The notes beneath the pieces are model-generated. The model made no database searches. It worked only from the letters and a program-made list of their open reading frames with translations, and was not told where the DNA came from. From Mycolicibacterium sarraceniae (GTDB lineage Bacteria > Actinomycetota > Actinomycetes > Mycobacteriales > Mycobacteriaceae), in assembly GCF_010731875.1 (NCBI RefSeq), contig NZ_AP022595.1, positions 1,364,001 through 1,428,000 of the forward strand: a DNA stretch of 64,000 nucleotides, read 5' to 3'. Shown one piece after another: positions 51,158 to 59,806 of this stretch (the first letter of the stretch is position 1; each line of letters starts with the position of its first letter). A program made the position numbers and the translations under genes.

Positions 51158-54048
51158 GCGACCAACAGGTCTCCGACCGCTCATTCACTCACCGGGCCGC
51201 GCGGGCGTGCCGGGTACTGGCGGTGCCGATCCTGTTGATCTGGCTCGCGATCGCGGCACTGACCAACTCGCTCGTTCCGCAGCTCGAAGTCGTCGGTGAA
51301 GAGCACAACGTGGCGCTGAGCTCACCCGATGCGCCGTCCCTGCAGGCGTTCCAGCGCATCGGGAAGGTGTTTGGCGAGTTCGATTCCGACAGTGCGGCGA
51401 TGATCGTGCTGGAAGGCGACCAGCCGCTCGGAGCCGACGCACACCTGTACTACGACAACCTGATCACACGCGTCGAAGCCGATCGCACGCACGTTCAGCA
51501 CGTCCAGGATTTCTGGGGCGATCCCCTGACGGCCGCCGGAGCGCAAAGCCCCGACGGTAAGGCCGCCTACGTTCAGGTTTTCCTGTCCGGCAATCAAGGC
51601 GAGGCGCTGTCGCTGGCTTCCGTCGACGCCGTCCGCGACATCGTCGACCACACGCCGGCACCACCCGGCGTCAAGGCGTACGTCACCGGCGCGGCAGCAC
51701 AGGTAGCCGACCAATTCGAGACGGGTGACAAGGACACCACCAAGGTGACCCTGTTGACCATCGGCGTGATCGCGATCATGTTGCTGATCGTCTACCGCTC
51801 GCTGGTCACGATGATCCTGATGCTGATCACCGTGCTGATCGAAATGTCGGCGGCCCGAGGGATTGTCGCGTGGCTGGCCAACTCCGGATTCATCGGACTC
51901 TCGACCTACTCGACCAATATCCTGACGCTTCTGGTCGTCGCCGCCGGTACCGATTACGCGATCTTCCTCGTCGGCCGCTATCACGAAGAACGGTCGGCGG
52001 GCGTCGACCGGCAGACCGCGTTCTACGACACCTACCGCGGCACCTCACACGTCATTCTGGGGTCGGGCCTGACGATCGTCGGCGCGGTCTTCTGCTTGTA
52101 TTTCACCCGCAACCCCTACTTTCAGAGCCTCGGCGTCCCCGCGGCCATCGGTGTCTTCATCGCACTGATCGCCGCACTGACGCTGGCCCCCGCCGTGCTG
52201 GCCATCGGTAGTCACTTCGGGCTGATGGACCCCAAACGCCGGACGAAGACCCGCGGCTGGCGGCGCATCGGCACGGCCGTCGTGCGCTGGCCCGGACCGA
52301 TTCTCGTTGTCTCCCTGGCGATCGCGCTGATCGGTCTGCTGGCGCTGCCCGGCTACAAAACCAGCTATGACGTCGGCGCCTACATGCCCGGCGATGCCCC
52401 CTCCAACGTCGGCTATACGGCTGCCGAGCGGCACTTCTCCAAGGCCCGGCTGAATCCCGAGCTGCTGATGATCGAGACCAATCACGATCTGCGGAACCCC
52501 GCCGACATGATCCTGTTGGAAAGAGTCGCCAAGGCTGTCTTCCACACCCCGGGTATCGCGATGGTGCAGTCGATCACGCGCCCACTGGGAACGCCGTTGG
52601 ACCACACCTCGCTGGCATTTCAGATCAGCGCGAGCAGTCTCGGACAGATCAACAACCTGCCGTTCCAGCAGGCCCGGGCCGCCGACCTGATCAAACAGGT
52701 GGGCGAGATCGACACGTCGATCAATATCCTTCGCCAGCAGTACGAACTGCAGCAGCAAAGTTCCGCGGCCACTCACGAGCAGGTCGAGGCGTTCCACAAG
52801 ACTGTGGAGGTAGCCCAAGACCTGCGGAACAAGATCGCGAACTTCGACGACTTCTTCCGGCCGCTGCGCAACTACTTCTACTGGGAACCGCACTGTTTCG
52901 ACATCCCGGCCTGCGCGGCGCTACGATCCGTGTTCGACGCGCTGGACGGTATCGACGCGCTCACCGACCAATTGGCCAATGTCACAGCGAGTTTGGACAA
53001 GCTGGACGCGCTGCAGCCCAAACTGCTGGCTCTGATCCCGCAAAATATCGACACCCAGCAAGCCAACCGCGACTTGACGATGACGAATTACGCCACCCAG
53101 TCCGGCATTTACGACCAGACCGCGGCGGCGCTGCAGAACGCGACCGCGCTCGGTGCCGCGTTCGACGCCGCCAAGACCGACGACTCCTTCTACGTCCCAC
53201 CAGAGGCGTTCGACAACCCCGAGTTTCAGCGAGGCCTCAAGCTGTTCCTGTCCCCTGACGGCAAAGCGGCGCGGATGATCATCACCCACGACGTGGATCC
53301 GGCTACACCCGAAGGCCTTTCACACATCGAGGCGATGCGGCACTCGGCACAGGAGGCGATCAAGGGAACCCCACTGGCCGGATCGAATATCTATATCGGT
53401 GGCACGGCGTCGACCTATCAGGACATCTCCGAAATGGCCAAGTACGACTTGGTGATTGCCGGTATCGCCGCACTGAGCCTGATCCTGCTCATCATGATGT
53501 TCATCACCAGGAGCATGGTCGCCGCGGTGGTGATCGTCGGCACCGTGGCGCTGTCATTGGGCGCGTCATTCGGGCTCTCGGTCTTAGTGTGGCAATACCT
53601 GTTCGGCTTGCCGTTGTACTGGGTTGTTTTGGCGCTGGCCGTGATTTTGCTGCTGGCCGTCGGCTCGGACTACAACCTGCTGCTGATATCCCGGTTCAAG
53701 GAGGAGATCGGCGCCGGTCTCAACACCGGCATCATCCGTGCCATGGCCAGCACCGGTGGCGTCGTCACCGCCGCGGGCCTGGTGTTCGCCTTCACCATGG
53801 CGTCTTTCATCTTCAGTGATCTCTTGGTGCTGGGTCAGATCGGTACGACGATCGGGCTGGGCCTGCTGTTCGACACGCTGATCGTACGGTCGTTCATGAC
53901 ACCGTCGATCGCGGCGCTGCTCGGGCGGTGGTTCTGGTGGCCGCTGCGCGTGCGGCCACGCCCGGCAAGCTCGATGCTGCGCCCCTACGGCACACGCGAA
54001 TCCGTGCGCCAGCTATTGCTGTGGGAAGACGACGACGCACGGCTGTAG
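51154..54048 (+). CDS. MmpL-family RND transporter (MmpL4/MmpL5 type)
   Basis: The 964-residue protein has the MmpL plan: a first helix, periplasmic domain D1, five helices with GTDYAIFLVGRYHEE (proton-relay Asp-Tyr pair), a second helix, a large D2 domain with a coiled-coil-like central part and paired Cys (EPHCFDIPACAA), then helices with [15 protein letters not shown]. The C-terminus is [15 protein letters not shown]. MmpL4/5 proteins export siderophores, lipids and drugs together with an MmpS partner. Here the linked mmpS is broken, so it must work alone or borrow another MmpS. Confidence 0.93.
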   Translation: MSDQQVSDRSFTHRAARACRVLAVPILLIWLAIAALTNSLVPQLEVVGEEHNVALSSPDAPSLQAFQRIGKVFGEFDSDSAAMIVLEGDQPLGADAHLYYDNLITRVEADRTHVQHVQDFWGDPLTAAGAQSPDGKAAYVQVFLSGNQGEALSLASVDAVRDIVDHTPAPPGVKAYVTGAAAQVADQFETGDKDTTKVTLLTIGVIAIMLLIVYRSLVTMILMLITVLIEMSAARGIVAWLANSGFIGLSTYSTNILTLLVVAAGTDYAIFLVGRYHEERSAGVDRQTAFYDTYRGTSHVILGSGLTIVGAVFCLYFTRNPYFQSLGVPAAIGVFIALIAALTLAPAVLAIGSHFGLMDPKRRTKTRGWRRIGTAVVRWPGPILVVSLAIALIGLLALPGYKTSYDVGAYMPGDAPSNVGYTAAERHFSKARLNPELLMIETNHDLRNPADMILLERVAKAVFHTPGIAMVQSITRPLGTPLDHTSLAFQISASSLGQINNLPFQQARAADLIKQVGEIDTSINILRQQYELQQQSSAATHEQVEAFHKTVEVAQDLRNKIANFDDFFRPLRNYFYWEPHCFDIPACAALRSVFDALDGIDALTDQLANVTASLDKLDALQPKLLALIPQNIDTQQANRDLTMTNYATQSGIYDQTAAALQNATALGAAFDAAKTDDSFYVPPEAFDNPEFQRGLKLFLSPDGKAARMIITHDVDPATPEGLSHIEAMRHSAQEAIKGTPLAGSNIYIGGTASTYQDISEMAKYDLVIAGIAALSLILLIMMFITRSMVAAVVIVGTVALSLGASFGLSVLVWQYLFGLPLYWVVLALAVILLLAVGSDYNLLLISRFKEEIGAGLNTGIIRAMASTGGVVTAAGLVFAFTMASFIFSDLLVLGQIGTTIGLGLLFDTLIVRSFMTPSIAALLGRWFWWPLRVRPRPASSMLRPYGTRESVRQLLLWEDDDARL

Positions 54049-54135
54049 GAAGACTGCCAGCTCAAACACTCCGTAGCCGTATCGATATCACGGTTTATCC
54101 CAATTGCGACATAGGCAACTTTGGCGACAGGCGCG

Positions 54136-54336
54136 ATGGTTCGACACCCTTCTAGCGCCGACGTCTCGGCGCTGCTCGAAAACCACGGCATCGGGGCGAT
54201 ATCGACTCAGCACTCCAAGGGCCAAGGCATGGCCGTACCGATGGACCTCGTCATGAAGGCCTGGTCGGCCAACGAATACTGGTCCATCAGCGCCCAACTC
54301 ATTCCCCCGACGGAAGCCACGACGACCGCGGGCTGA
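54136..54336 (+). CDS. Hypothetical small protein
   Basis: A 66-residue frame (MVRHPSSADVSALLENHGIG, then MDLVMKAWSANEYWSISAQL) has good third-position GC and a helical look, but a weak ribosome site (GGCGACAGG) and no recognised family. It is the only candidate in the 54049-54394 gap; it could also be a gene relic. Confidence 0.35.
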   Translation: MVRHPSSADVSALLENHGIGAISTQHSKGQGMAVPMDLVMKAWSANEYWSISAQLIPPTEATTTAG

Positions 54337-54394
54337 GCAGCTCGTTCGCACGATTAGAGGTTTTGCGTCGTCGGCAAATACGATCGATGACGCA

Positions 54395-56041
54395 ATGACT
54401 GATCACGACCTGGATATCCGGACGCCCCCCACCGCGACAGCTGCGGCAAATCGTCTGGCGGCCGAAGCTGGCCGTCGGCGCACCTTCGCCGTCATCAGCC
54501 ATCCCGACGCCGGTAAGTCGACGCTGACCGAGGCGCTGGTCCTGCACGCCCGGGTGATCACCCAGGCCGGAGCTATCCACGGCAAAGCCGGACGACGCGC
54601 CACGGTGTCGGACTGGATGGAGATGGAGCAGGCCAGGGGCATCTCCATCACCTCGACAGCCCTGCAGTTCCCCTACCACTCGCCGGAGGGGCAGGACTGC
54701 ATCATCAACCTGCTCGACACCCCCGGCCACGCCGACTTCTCCGAAGACACCTACCGGGTACTCAGCGCCGTCGACTGCGCCGTCATGCTGATCGATGCCG
54801 CCAAGGGTCTGGAACCGCAGACCCTCAAGCTGTTCCAGGTGTGCAAGCACCGTGGCCTACCGATCCTCACCGTGATCAACAAGTGGGACCGGCCCGGCCG
54901 CCACGCACTGGAGCTGCTCGACGAGATCCACGATCGGATCGGGCTCAAACCCACCCCGCTGACCTGGCCGGTCGGCATCGCCGGCGACTTCAAGGGTGTC
55001 CTTGACCGCCGCACCGGCAACTTCATTCGCTTCACCCGCACCGCCGGCGGTGCCACCGCCGCACCCGAGGAGCACATCGCCCCTGAGCGCGCTCACGATG
55101 CCGCCGGCATCGACTGGGACAACGCGGTCGAAGAATGCGAGCTGCTGTCCTCCGACGATGGCGATCACGATCAGGAACTGTTTCTCCAGGGCGTGACGAC
55201 GCCCGTCCTGTTCACTTCGGCCGCACTGAATTTCGGGGTGAACCAGCTCCTCGACAACCTGGTGCGGCTCGCTCCTGCGCCCAGCGGACAGGCCGACGTC
55301 GACGGCAGTGTCCGGCCGGTCGACGCACCGTTCAGCGCGTTCGTCTTCAAGGTTCAGGCGGGAATGGACTCCGCGCACCGCGACCGCATCGCCTACGCCC
55401 GGGTCTGCTCGGGGACATTCGAGCGCGGCGAAGTGCTGACCCATGCCGCCACCGGCAAGCCGTTCGTGACCAAGTACGCGCAGTCGGTGTTCGGGCAGCA
55501 GCGCTCGACACTGGACGACGCATGGCCCGGCGATGTGATCGGTCTGGCCAACGCGAATGTCCTCCGACCCGGTGACACGCTGTACCGCGATGTGCCCGTG
55601 CAGTTCCCGCCGATACCGAGCTTCTCCCCCGAGCACTTCTCCGTCGCCCGCGGCACCGATCCGAGTAAGCACAAGCAATTCCGCAAGGGCATCGAGCAAT
55701 TGGAGCAAGAAGGCGTGGTGCAGGTTCTGCGCTCGAATAGGCGCGGCGACCAAGCGCCCGTGCTGGCCGCCGTCGGTCCGCTTCAGTTCGAGGTCACCAG
55801 CCATCGGATGGCCGCCGAATTCAATGCGCCCATCTCGCTGGAGGGGCTGCCCTACACCGTCGCCCGGGCCGTCGACCCCGACGATGCGGCCTTCGTCGAA
55901 AAGCAGGTGTCGATGGAGGTCCTCACCCGGACCGACGGCGTCATGCTGGCGCTGTTCACCACGAAGTGGCGGCTACAGGGCTTCCAGGAGGACAACCCGA
56001 CGGTGCGGTTGCGTCCGCTGGTCGCCGCCGGCGACGACTGA
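54395..56041 (+). CDS. prfC: Peptide chain release factor 3 (RF3 GTPase)
   Basis: The 548-residue translational GTPase has G1 HPDAGKST (36-43), GHADFSEDTYR with G3 DTPGH (108-112) and G4 NKWD (162-165), where most RF3 proteins have NKLD. The EF-Tu-like domain 2 (FKVQAGMDSAHRDRIAYARV) and the RF3 C-terminal domain follow. RF3 releases RF1/RF2 from ribosomes after termination. A possible TACGAT -10 box 16 bases before the ATG and the lack of a ribosome site suggest a very short or absent leader. Confidence 0.93.
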   Translation: MTDHDLDIRTPPTATAAANRLAAEAGRRRTFAVISHPDAGKSTLTEALVLHARVITQAGAIHGKAGRRATVSDWMEMEQARGISITSTALQFPYHSPEGQDCIINLLDTPGHADFSEDTYRVLSAVDCAVMLIDAAKGLEPQTLKLFQVCKHRGLPILTVINKWDRPGRHALELLDEIHDRIGLKPTPLTWPVGIAGDFKGVLDRRTGNFIRFTRTAGGATAAPEEHIAPERAHDAAGIDWDNAVEECELLSSDDGDHDQELFLQGVTTPVLFTSAALNFGVNQLLDNLVRLAPAPSGQADVDGSVRPVDAPFSAFVFKVQAGMDSAHRDRIAYARVCSGTFERGEVLTHAATGKPFVTKYAQSVFGQQRSTLDDAWPGDVIGLANANVLRPGDTLYRDVPVQFPPIPSFSPEHFSVARGTDPSKHKQFRKGIEQLEQEGVVQVLRSNRRGDQAPVLAAVGPLQFEVTSHRMAAEFNAPISLEGLPYTVARAVDPDDAAFVEKQVSMEVLTRTDGVMLALFTTKWRLQGFQEDNPTVRLRPLVAAGDD

Positions 56042-56071
56042 CCCAGCTGTTCGCTGCTACGTTGGACGGAC

Positions 56072-57277
56072 ATGAATCCTCACGCTGTGATCTCTGGAGC
56101 CGGGATCGGCGGTCCCACACTCGCCCACCACTTAGCTGAACGAGGATGGCGGACTACCGTCATCGAGCGTTTCCCTCAACGTCGCGACGAGGGGCAGAAC
56201 ATCGACGTCCGCGGTGCCGCCCGCGAGGTCGCGAGCCGCATGGGCATCGAAGAGGACATCCGCGCGGCGAACACCGGCGAAATCGGGATGCGTTTCCTGG
56301 GCGACGACGGATCCCCCGTTGCCTCGTTCCCCGTGAGTGTCGGCGGGCAGACCGACGGACCGACAGCCGAATTCGAGATCTTGCGCGGCGAGCTGTCCCG
56401 GATCCTGATCGAGCGCACCGGCGAGCGCACCGAATACCGATTCAACTCCCAGATAGCCAATCTCACCGACCACGGCACGCACGTGAGCGTCGAGGTGGAT
56501 GACGGCACGACGATGGACGCCGATCTTGTCGTGATCGCCGAGGGATTGCATTCGCGTTCGCGGCGATTCGTCACGACCGCTGATGCGCAAGATCTGGGAA
56601 TGTACATCGCCTACGCGACGCTGCCCCGTCGAGAATCCGACGACCAGTGGTGGGGCTGGCAGCACGTGGCCGAATCCCGCTCGGTGCACCTGCGGCCCGA
56701 TAACCTCGGCACCACCCGCGCCATGTTGACCTTCATGTCGGATGTGCGCGGGCTCGACGACCTGCGCGTCGAGGACCAGGTCGCCATTCTGCGAAAGACG
56801 TTCGCCGATGTCGGTGGCCTGGCACCGCGCATCCTGGGCGACCTGGACCAGCGCCGATCGCTGTACTTCTCCGCAGTCGGCACCATGCTCGCGCCGGTCT
56901 GGAGCAAGGGCCGCATCGCCTTGCTGGGCGATGCGGCCTTCTGCCCGGGCACCTTCGGTGGCGGCGGGACCAGCCTTGCCATGGTCGGGGCTTACGTCCT
57001 GGCCGGCGAATTGTCTCGCACCGTCGACACCGGCACCGCCCTGGCCCGCTACGAAGAGTTCATGCGCGCCAAGGTCGTCGACGCGTCACCGGTCATTCGG
57101 CGAAGTGTGCTCAGACGAGCCAACCCGCGAACGCGGTTCGGCGTCCGGGCAGTCCGCGCTGCGGCACGAGTCGTGGCCAGCCCTGCCGGCCAGGCCGCCA
57201 CAAAGGTGCTCGGCAATCGATTCACCACCGGCGCCGCGGACGGTTTGCGTCTGCCTGAGTACCCTCCGGTGGCCTAG
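56072..57277 (+). CDS. FAD-dependent monooxygenase (PHBH/TetX-like)
   Basis: The 401-residue flavoprotein has the FAD site SGAGIGGPTLAHHLAERGW, the DG-type motif DADLVVIAEGLHSRSRR and GDAAFCPGTFGGGGTSLAMV. This is the class A aromatic hydroxylase group that inserts oxygen into phenols, polyketides or drugs. The Gly-rich stretch after GDAAF is unusual in length but in frame. It follows prfC by 30 bases. The substrate is unknown. Its stop overlaps a convergent SDR relic. Confidence 0.88.
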   Translation: MNPHAVISGAGIGGPTLAHHLAERGWRTTVIERFPQRRDEGQNIDVRGAAREVASRMGIEEDIRAANTGEIGMRFLGDDGSPVASFPVSVGGQTDGPTAEFEILRGELSRILIERTGERTEYRFNSQIANLTDHGTHVSVEVDDGTTMDADLVVIAEGLHSRSRRFVTTADAQDLGMYIAYATLPRRESDDQWWGWQHVAESRSVHLRPDNLGTTRAMLTFMSDVRGLDDLRVEDQVAILRKTFADVGGLAPRILGDLDQRRSLYFSAVGTMLAPVWSKGRIALLGDAAFCPGTFGGGGTSLAMVGAYVLAGELSRTVDTGTALARYEEFMRAKVVDASPVIRRSVLRRANPRTRFGVRAVRAAARVVASPAGQAATKVLGNRFTTGAADGLRLPEYPPVA

Positions 57278-57449
57278 CCGTTCGCGATGGCCAGGCCCGC
57301 CGTTACCTCGCGCGACACGTAGACGGCCTGCTTGGCCACCACCGCCGGCGAGATCTTTTGGTCCGCGGGTACGAAGCTGGCCATGTCGGTGTCCATGAAG
57401 CCGAGATGCAGTGCGCCAACGTGAATTCCCCTGGGCGCTGCTCGGTCAT
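57274..57449 (-). pseudogene. C-terminal relic of a short-chain dehydrogenase
   Basis: The minus strand reads GIHVGALHLGFMDTDMASFV then PADQKISPAVVAKQAVYVSR and ends at a TAG overlapping the monooxygenase stop. LHLGFMDTDM is the segment after the active site in SDR enzymes. A start ATG with AAAGGGAG upstream (57449) gives MTEQRPGE in a different frame, so the central gene has been deleted with a frameshift. The rest of the gap to 57544 is empty. Confidence 0.6.
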
Positions 57450-57544
57450 CGAAGTCTCCCTTTTCACAGTTCTATTGGCGATCTCAAGATCTGATGCAGA
57501 CAACCCTCAACGCGGCTGAGTTAATTCAGCTATACCCCGCTGGG

Positions 57545-58435
57545 CTACCGGCCGAGCCGCACTTGAACGCCGTGCGATCGCAGTTGTTCGAACGAGTAGC
57601 TGAATTCTCCTCGGCGGCCGACGGATACGACGTAGACGTCCTGGCCCTCGGTGATCGGGAAGGTGAACGAAAAAGTGCACGTGCCGCTATCGCCGGTCCC
57701 GGGGCCCAACGATGTCGAGGTGAGGACTTCGCCCTTGCCGTTCTTGACGGTCACCGGCGTACTCGACCCAACATCGGCATACCCGTCCGTTCCGTGGCAG
57801 GTTTGCCCGCTGACTTCGACCGCACCCGTGCCGACGCTGTCGGTCAACACGAAAATGCCTGAAATCTTCGCTGATTCGAGAATGCGGAAGCCCTGGTTGA
57901 ACTGCGGGCAGAACGCGTCGACGGCGATCCTGTCGGCCAGCAGACCCTGCTGCGGCCCGCCGTGTTCGAGCTGAGTGCAGACGTCATGCCCGTGGGCGAC
58001 CGCGTTGGCCTGCGAAGTGAATTGATTCATCACCCCCGCGGTTTCCAGCGCCTGGACGTAGTCGAGATCCGGCGGTCGTCCCGGCCCGTGGTGCGCCCAC
58101 AGCAGTGCGCCGAGCACCGCACCGGCCATGACGATCACCGCCGTGGTCACCCCGGTCGCCAGCCAGGTCGACCGGATGCTCGATCGGGGGGCGGGCACGT
58201 GGACGTAGGCCGGCAGCATCTGACCGCCGGTGGGATCGCTGGATTCGGCCCGGCCGTTGCGCACCCGCTGGGTCGGACGGCCGGCGACGTAGTACCGCCC
58301 CTCGTGACGTCCAGTCGGATCGGGGCGCCATCCGGTCAGGGCGATCGGCGTGGTCACCCCGCCACAGCGCGCGCATGTGCCACTGCCGTCGAGACCCGCC
58401 CCGCAGTAGGGGCAGGCCGTTGGCGCTCCGGTCAT
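57545..58435 (-). CDS. Zinc-ribbon, DUF2510 and DUF732 membrane protein
   Basis: The 296-residue protein starts with a zinc ribbon (CPYCGAGLDGSGTCARCG), then a DUF2510-like segment (GWRPDPTGRHEGRYYVAGRP), a membrane helix (about residues 90-113) and an exported part with the DUF732 helices (DLDYVQALETAGVMNQFTSQ). The C-terminal domain has Cys in QTCHG and GTCTF. Cytosolic ribbon plus extracellular DUF732 is a mycobacterial layout without known function. It could sense or scaffold at the membrane. Confidence 0.8.
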   Translation of the reverse strand: MTGAPTACPYCGAGLDGSGTCARCGGVTTPIALTGWRPDPTGRHEGRYYVAGRPTQRVRNGRAESSDPTGGQMLPAYVHVPAPRSSIRSTWLATGVTTAVIVMAGAVLGALLWAHHGPGRPPDLDYVQALETAGVMNQFTSQANAVAHGHDVCTQLEHGGPQQGLLADRIAVDAFCPQFNQGFRILESAKISGIFVLTDSVGTGAVEVSGQTCHGTDGYADVGSSTPVTVKNGKGEVLTSTSLGPGTGDSGTCTFSFTFPITEGQDVYVVSVGRRGEFSYSFEQLRSHGVQVRLGR

Positions 58436-58571
58436 CGCTCACCCCAACCGCCGTAAGCTCGCATCCCTTGAGATAGCCGAATCGTATCGGCGTGTATTGA
58501 CCTGGTGTAGGCGCGTTAGTGTGCTTTGGTCGGCTTCCGTGAACCAGCCGATAGAAAAGTTGAGTCAATTC

Positions 58572-59603
58572 ATGACTGCACCAGCAGATTCCTCGCCGCT
58601 TGAAGCTCGGGTCGGCCACTATTACCAGATGGCTGGCACCTACCTGGTCGGCCGGGAGAAGCTGCGCGAATATGCCCGCGCTGTGCAGGACTACCACCCC
58701 GCGCACTGGGACGTCGCCGCTGCCGCTGAGCTGGGCTATTCGGATGTCATCGCGCCGCTGACGTTCACCTCGGCGCCGGGCATGCAGTGCAATCGCCGGA
58801 TGTTCGAAGAGATCGTCGTCGGCTACGACACCTATCTGCAGACCGAAGAGGTGTTCGAACAGCACCGCCCGATCGTGGCCGGTGACGAGTTGGTCATCGA
58901 CGTCGAGCTGACATCGGTGCGCCGGACCGCGGGCCGGGACTTTATCACCGTCACCAACACCTTCACCGATGCCGACGGCGAGCGGGTGCACACGCTGCAC
59001 ACCACGGTCGTCGGCGTGACCGGCGAGGACATCGACGCCGGAGTGAAGGCGGCCGTGCAGAAGGCGATGATGCACGACATGAACATCCTCGACATTCCCG
59101 GGTCGGATGGCGCGTACCAGAAGGAGCTGCGGCCGGCGGGCGAGATCCGGATCTCCGAGGGTGGGTTGACCCGTCCGCCGGGTACGCCGTTCTTCGAGGA
59201 CGTGAACGTAGGCGACGAGTTGGCGGTGCACCACACCCGGCTATCGCGCGGGGATTTGGTGAACTACGCCGGCGTGGCCGGCGACGCCAACCCGATTCAC
59301 TGGGACGAGGACATCGCCAAGCTGGCCGGGCTGCCCGATGTGATCGCCCACGGAATGCTCACGATGGGCTTGGGCGCGGGATTTCACTCCACCTGGTCGG
59401 GCGACCCCGGTGCGGTGAGCCGCTTCGCGGTGCGGCTGTCCCAGCCCGCCGTCGTCTCGGCCAAAGAGGGCGCCGACATCGAATTCAGCGGCAAGGTCAA
59501 ATCGCTGGATCCGGAAACGCGTTCGGGCGTCGTTCTTGTCGGCGCGAAGTCCGACGGCCGCAAGATCTTCGGACTAGCGACGATGACCGTTCGGTTCCGC
59601 TGA
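58572..59603 (+). CDS. Fused HadA/HadB (3R)-hydroxyacyl-ACP dehydratase
   Basis: The 343-residue protein has two hot-dog domains: an N-terminal HadA-like half (VGHYYQMAGTYLVGREKLRE) and a C-terminal HadB-like half with the hydratase-2 catalytic stretch AGVAGDANPIHWDEDIAKLA. Such fusions dehydrate hydroxyacyl-ACP in mycolic-acid or related fatty-acid elongation. I recall a similar protein (MSMEG_6754) in M. smegmatis. The ATG at 58572 is used; a GTG at 58539 would add 11 residues. Confidence 0.88.
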   Translation: MTAPADSSPLEARVGHYYQMAGTYLVGREKLREYARAVQDYHPAHWDVAAAAELGYSDVIAPLTFTSAPGMQCNRRMFEEIVVGYDTYLQTEEVFEQHRPIVAGDELVIDVELTSVRRTAGRDFITVTNTFTDADGERVHTLHTTVVGVTGEDIDAGVKAAVQKAMMHDMNILDIPGSDGAYQKELRPAGEIRISEGGLTRPPGTPFFEDVNVGDELAVHHTRLSRGDLVNYAGVAGDANPIHWDEDIAKLAGLPDVIAHGMLTMGLGAGFHSTWSGDPGAVSRFAVRLSQPAVVSAKEGADIEFSGKVKSLDPETRSGVVLVGAKSDGRKIFGLATMTVRFR

Positions 59604-59639
59604 GAGCCAACGTCCGATTCCCTGCGGATCTCAGCGGAC

Positions 59640-59805
59640 CGATCTGTCCGGCACCCTCCGCCAGGGAGATAGTCTTCTCGGCGGGGATCTCCTCATCGCC
59701 AACCCGCCAGCGGACCCGCGCTTCAAGACCGAAACATGCTCCGGTAGAAGAGTTTACGACCGGCTGGTAGGCAATTCGAAATTCCGATCGCGCGATAGCG
59801 CCGGC
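59640..59805 (-). pseudogene. EAL-domain (c-di-GMP phosphodiesterase) relic
   Basis: The minus strand reads ARSEFRIAYQPVVNSSTGAC then FGLEARVRWRVGDEEIPAEK then TISLAEGAGQIGPL. This is the opening of an EAL domain (EFxxxYQP, then the ExxxRW metal region, then PxxFIxxAExxGxI). No start, GGDEF part or later EAL motifs remain; it is cut on both sides, by the permease stop and the hadAB end. Most of the 59604-59806 gap is this fragment. Confidence 0.65.
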
Positions 59806-59806
59806 G

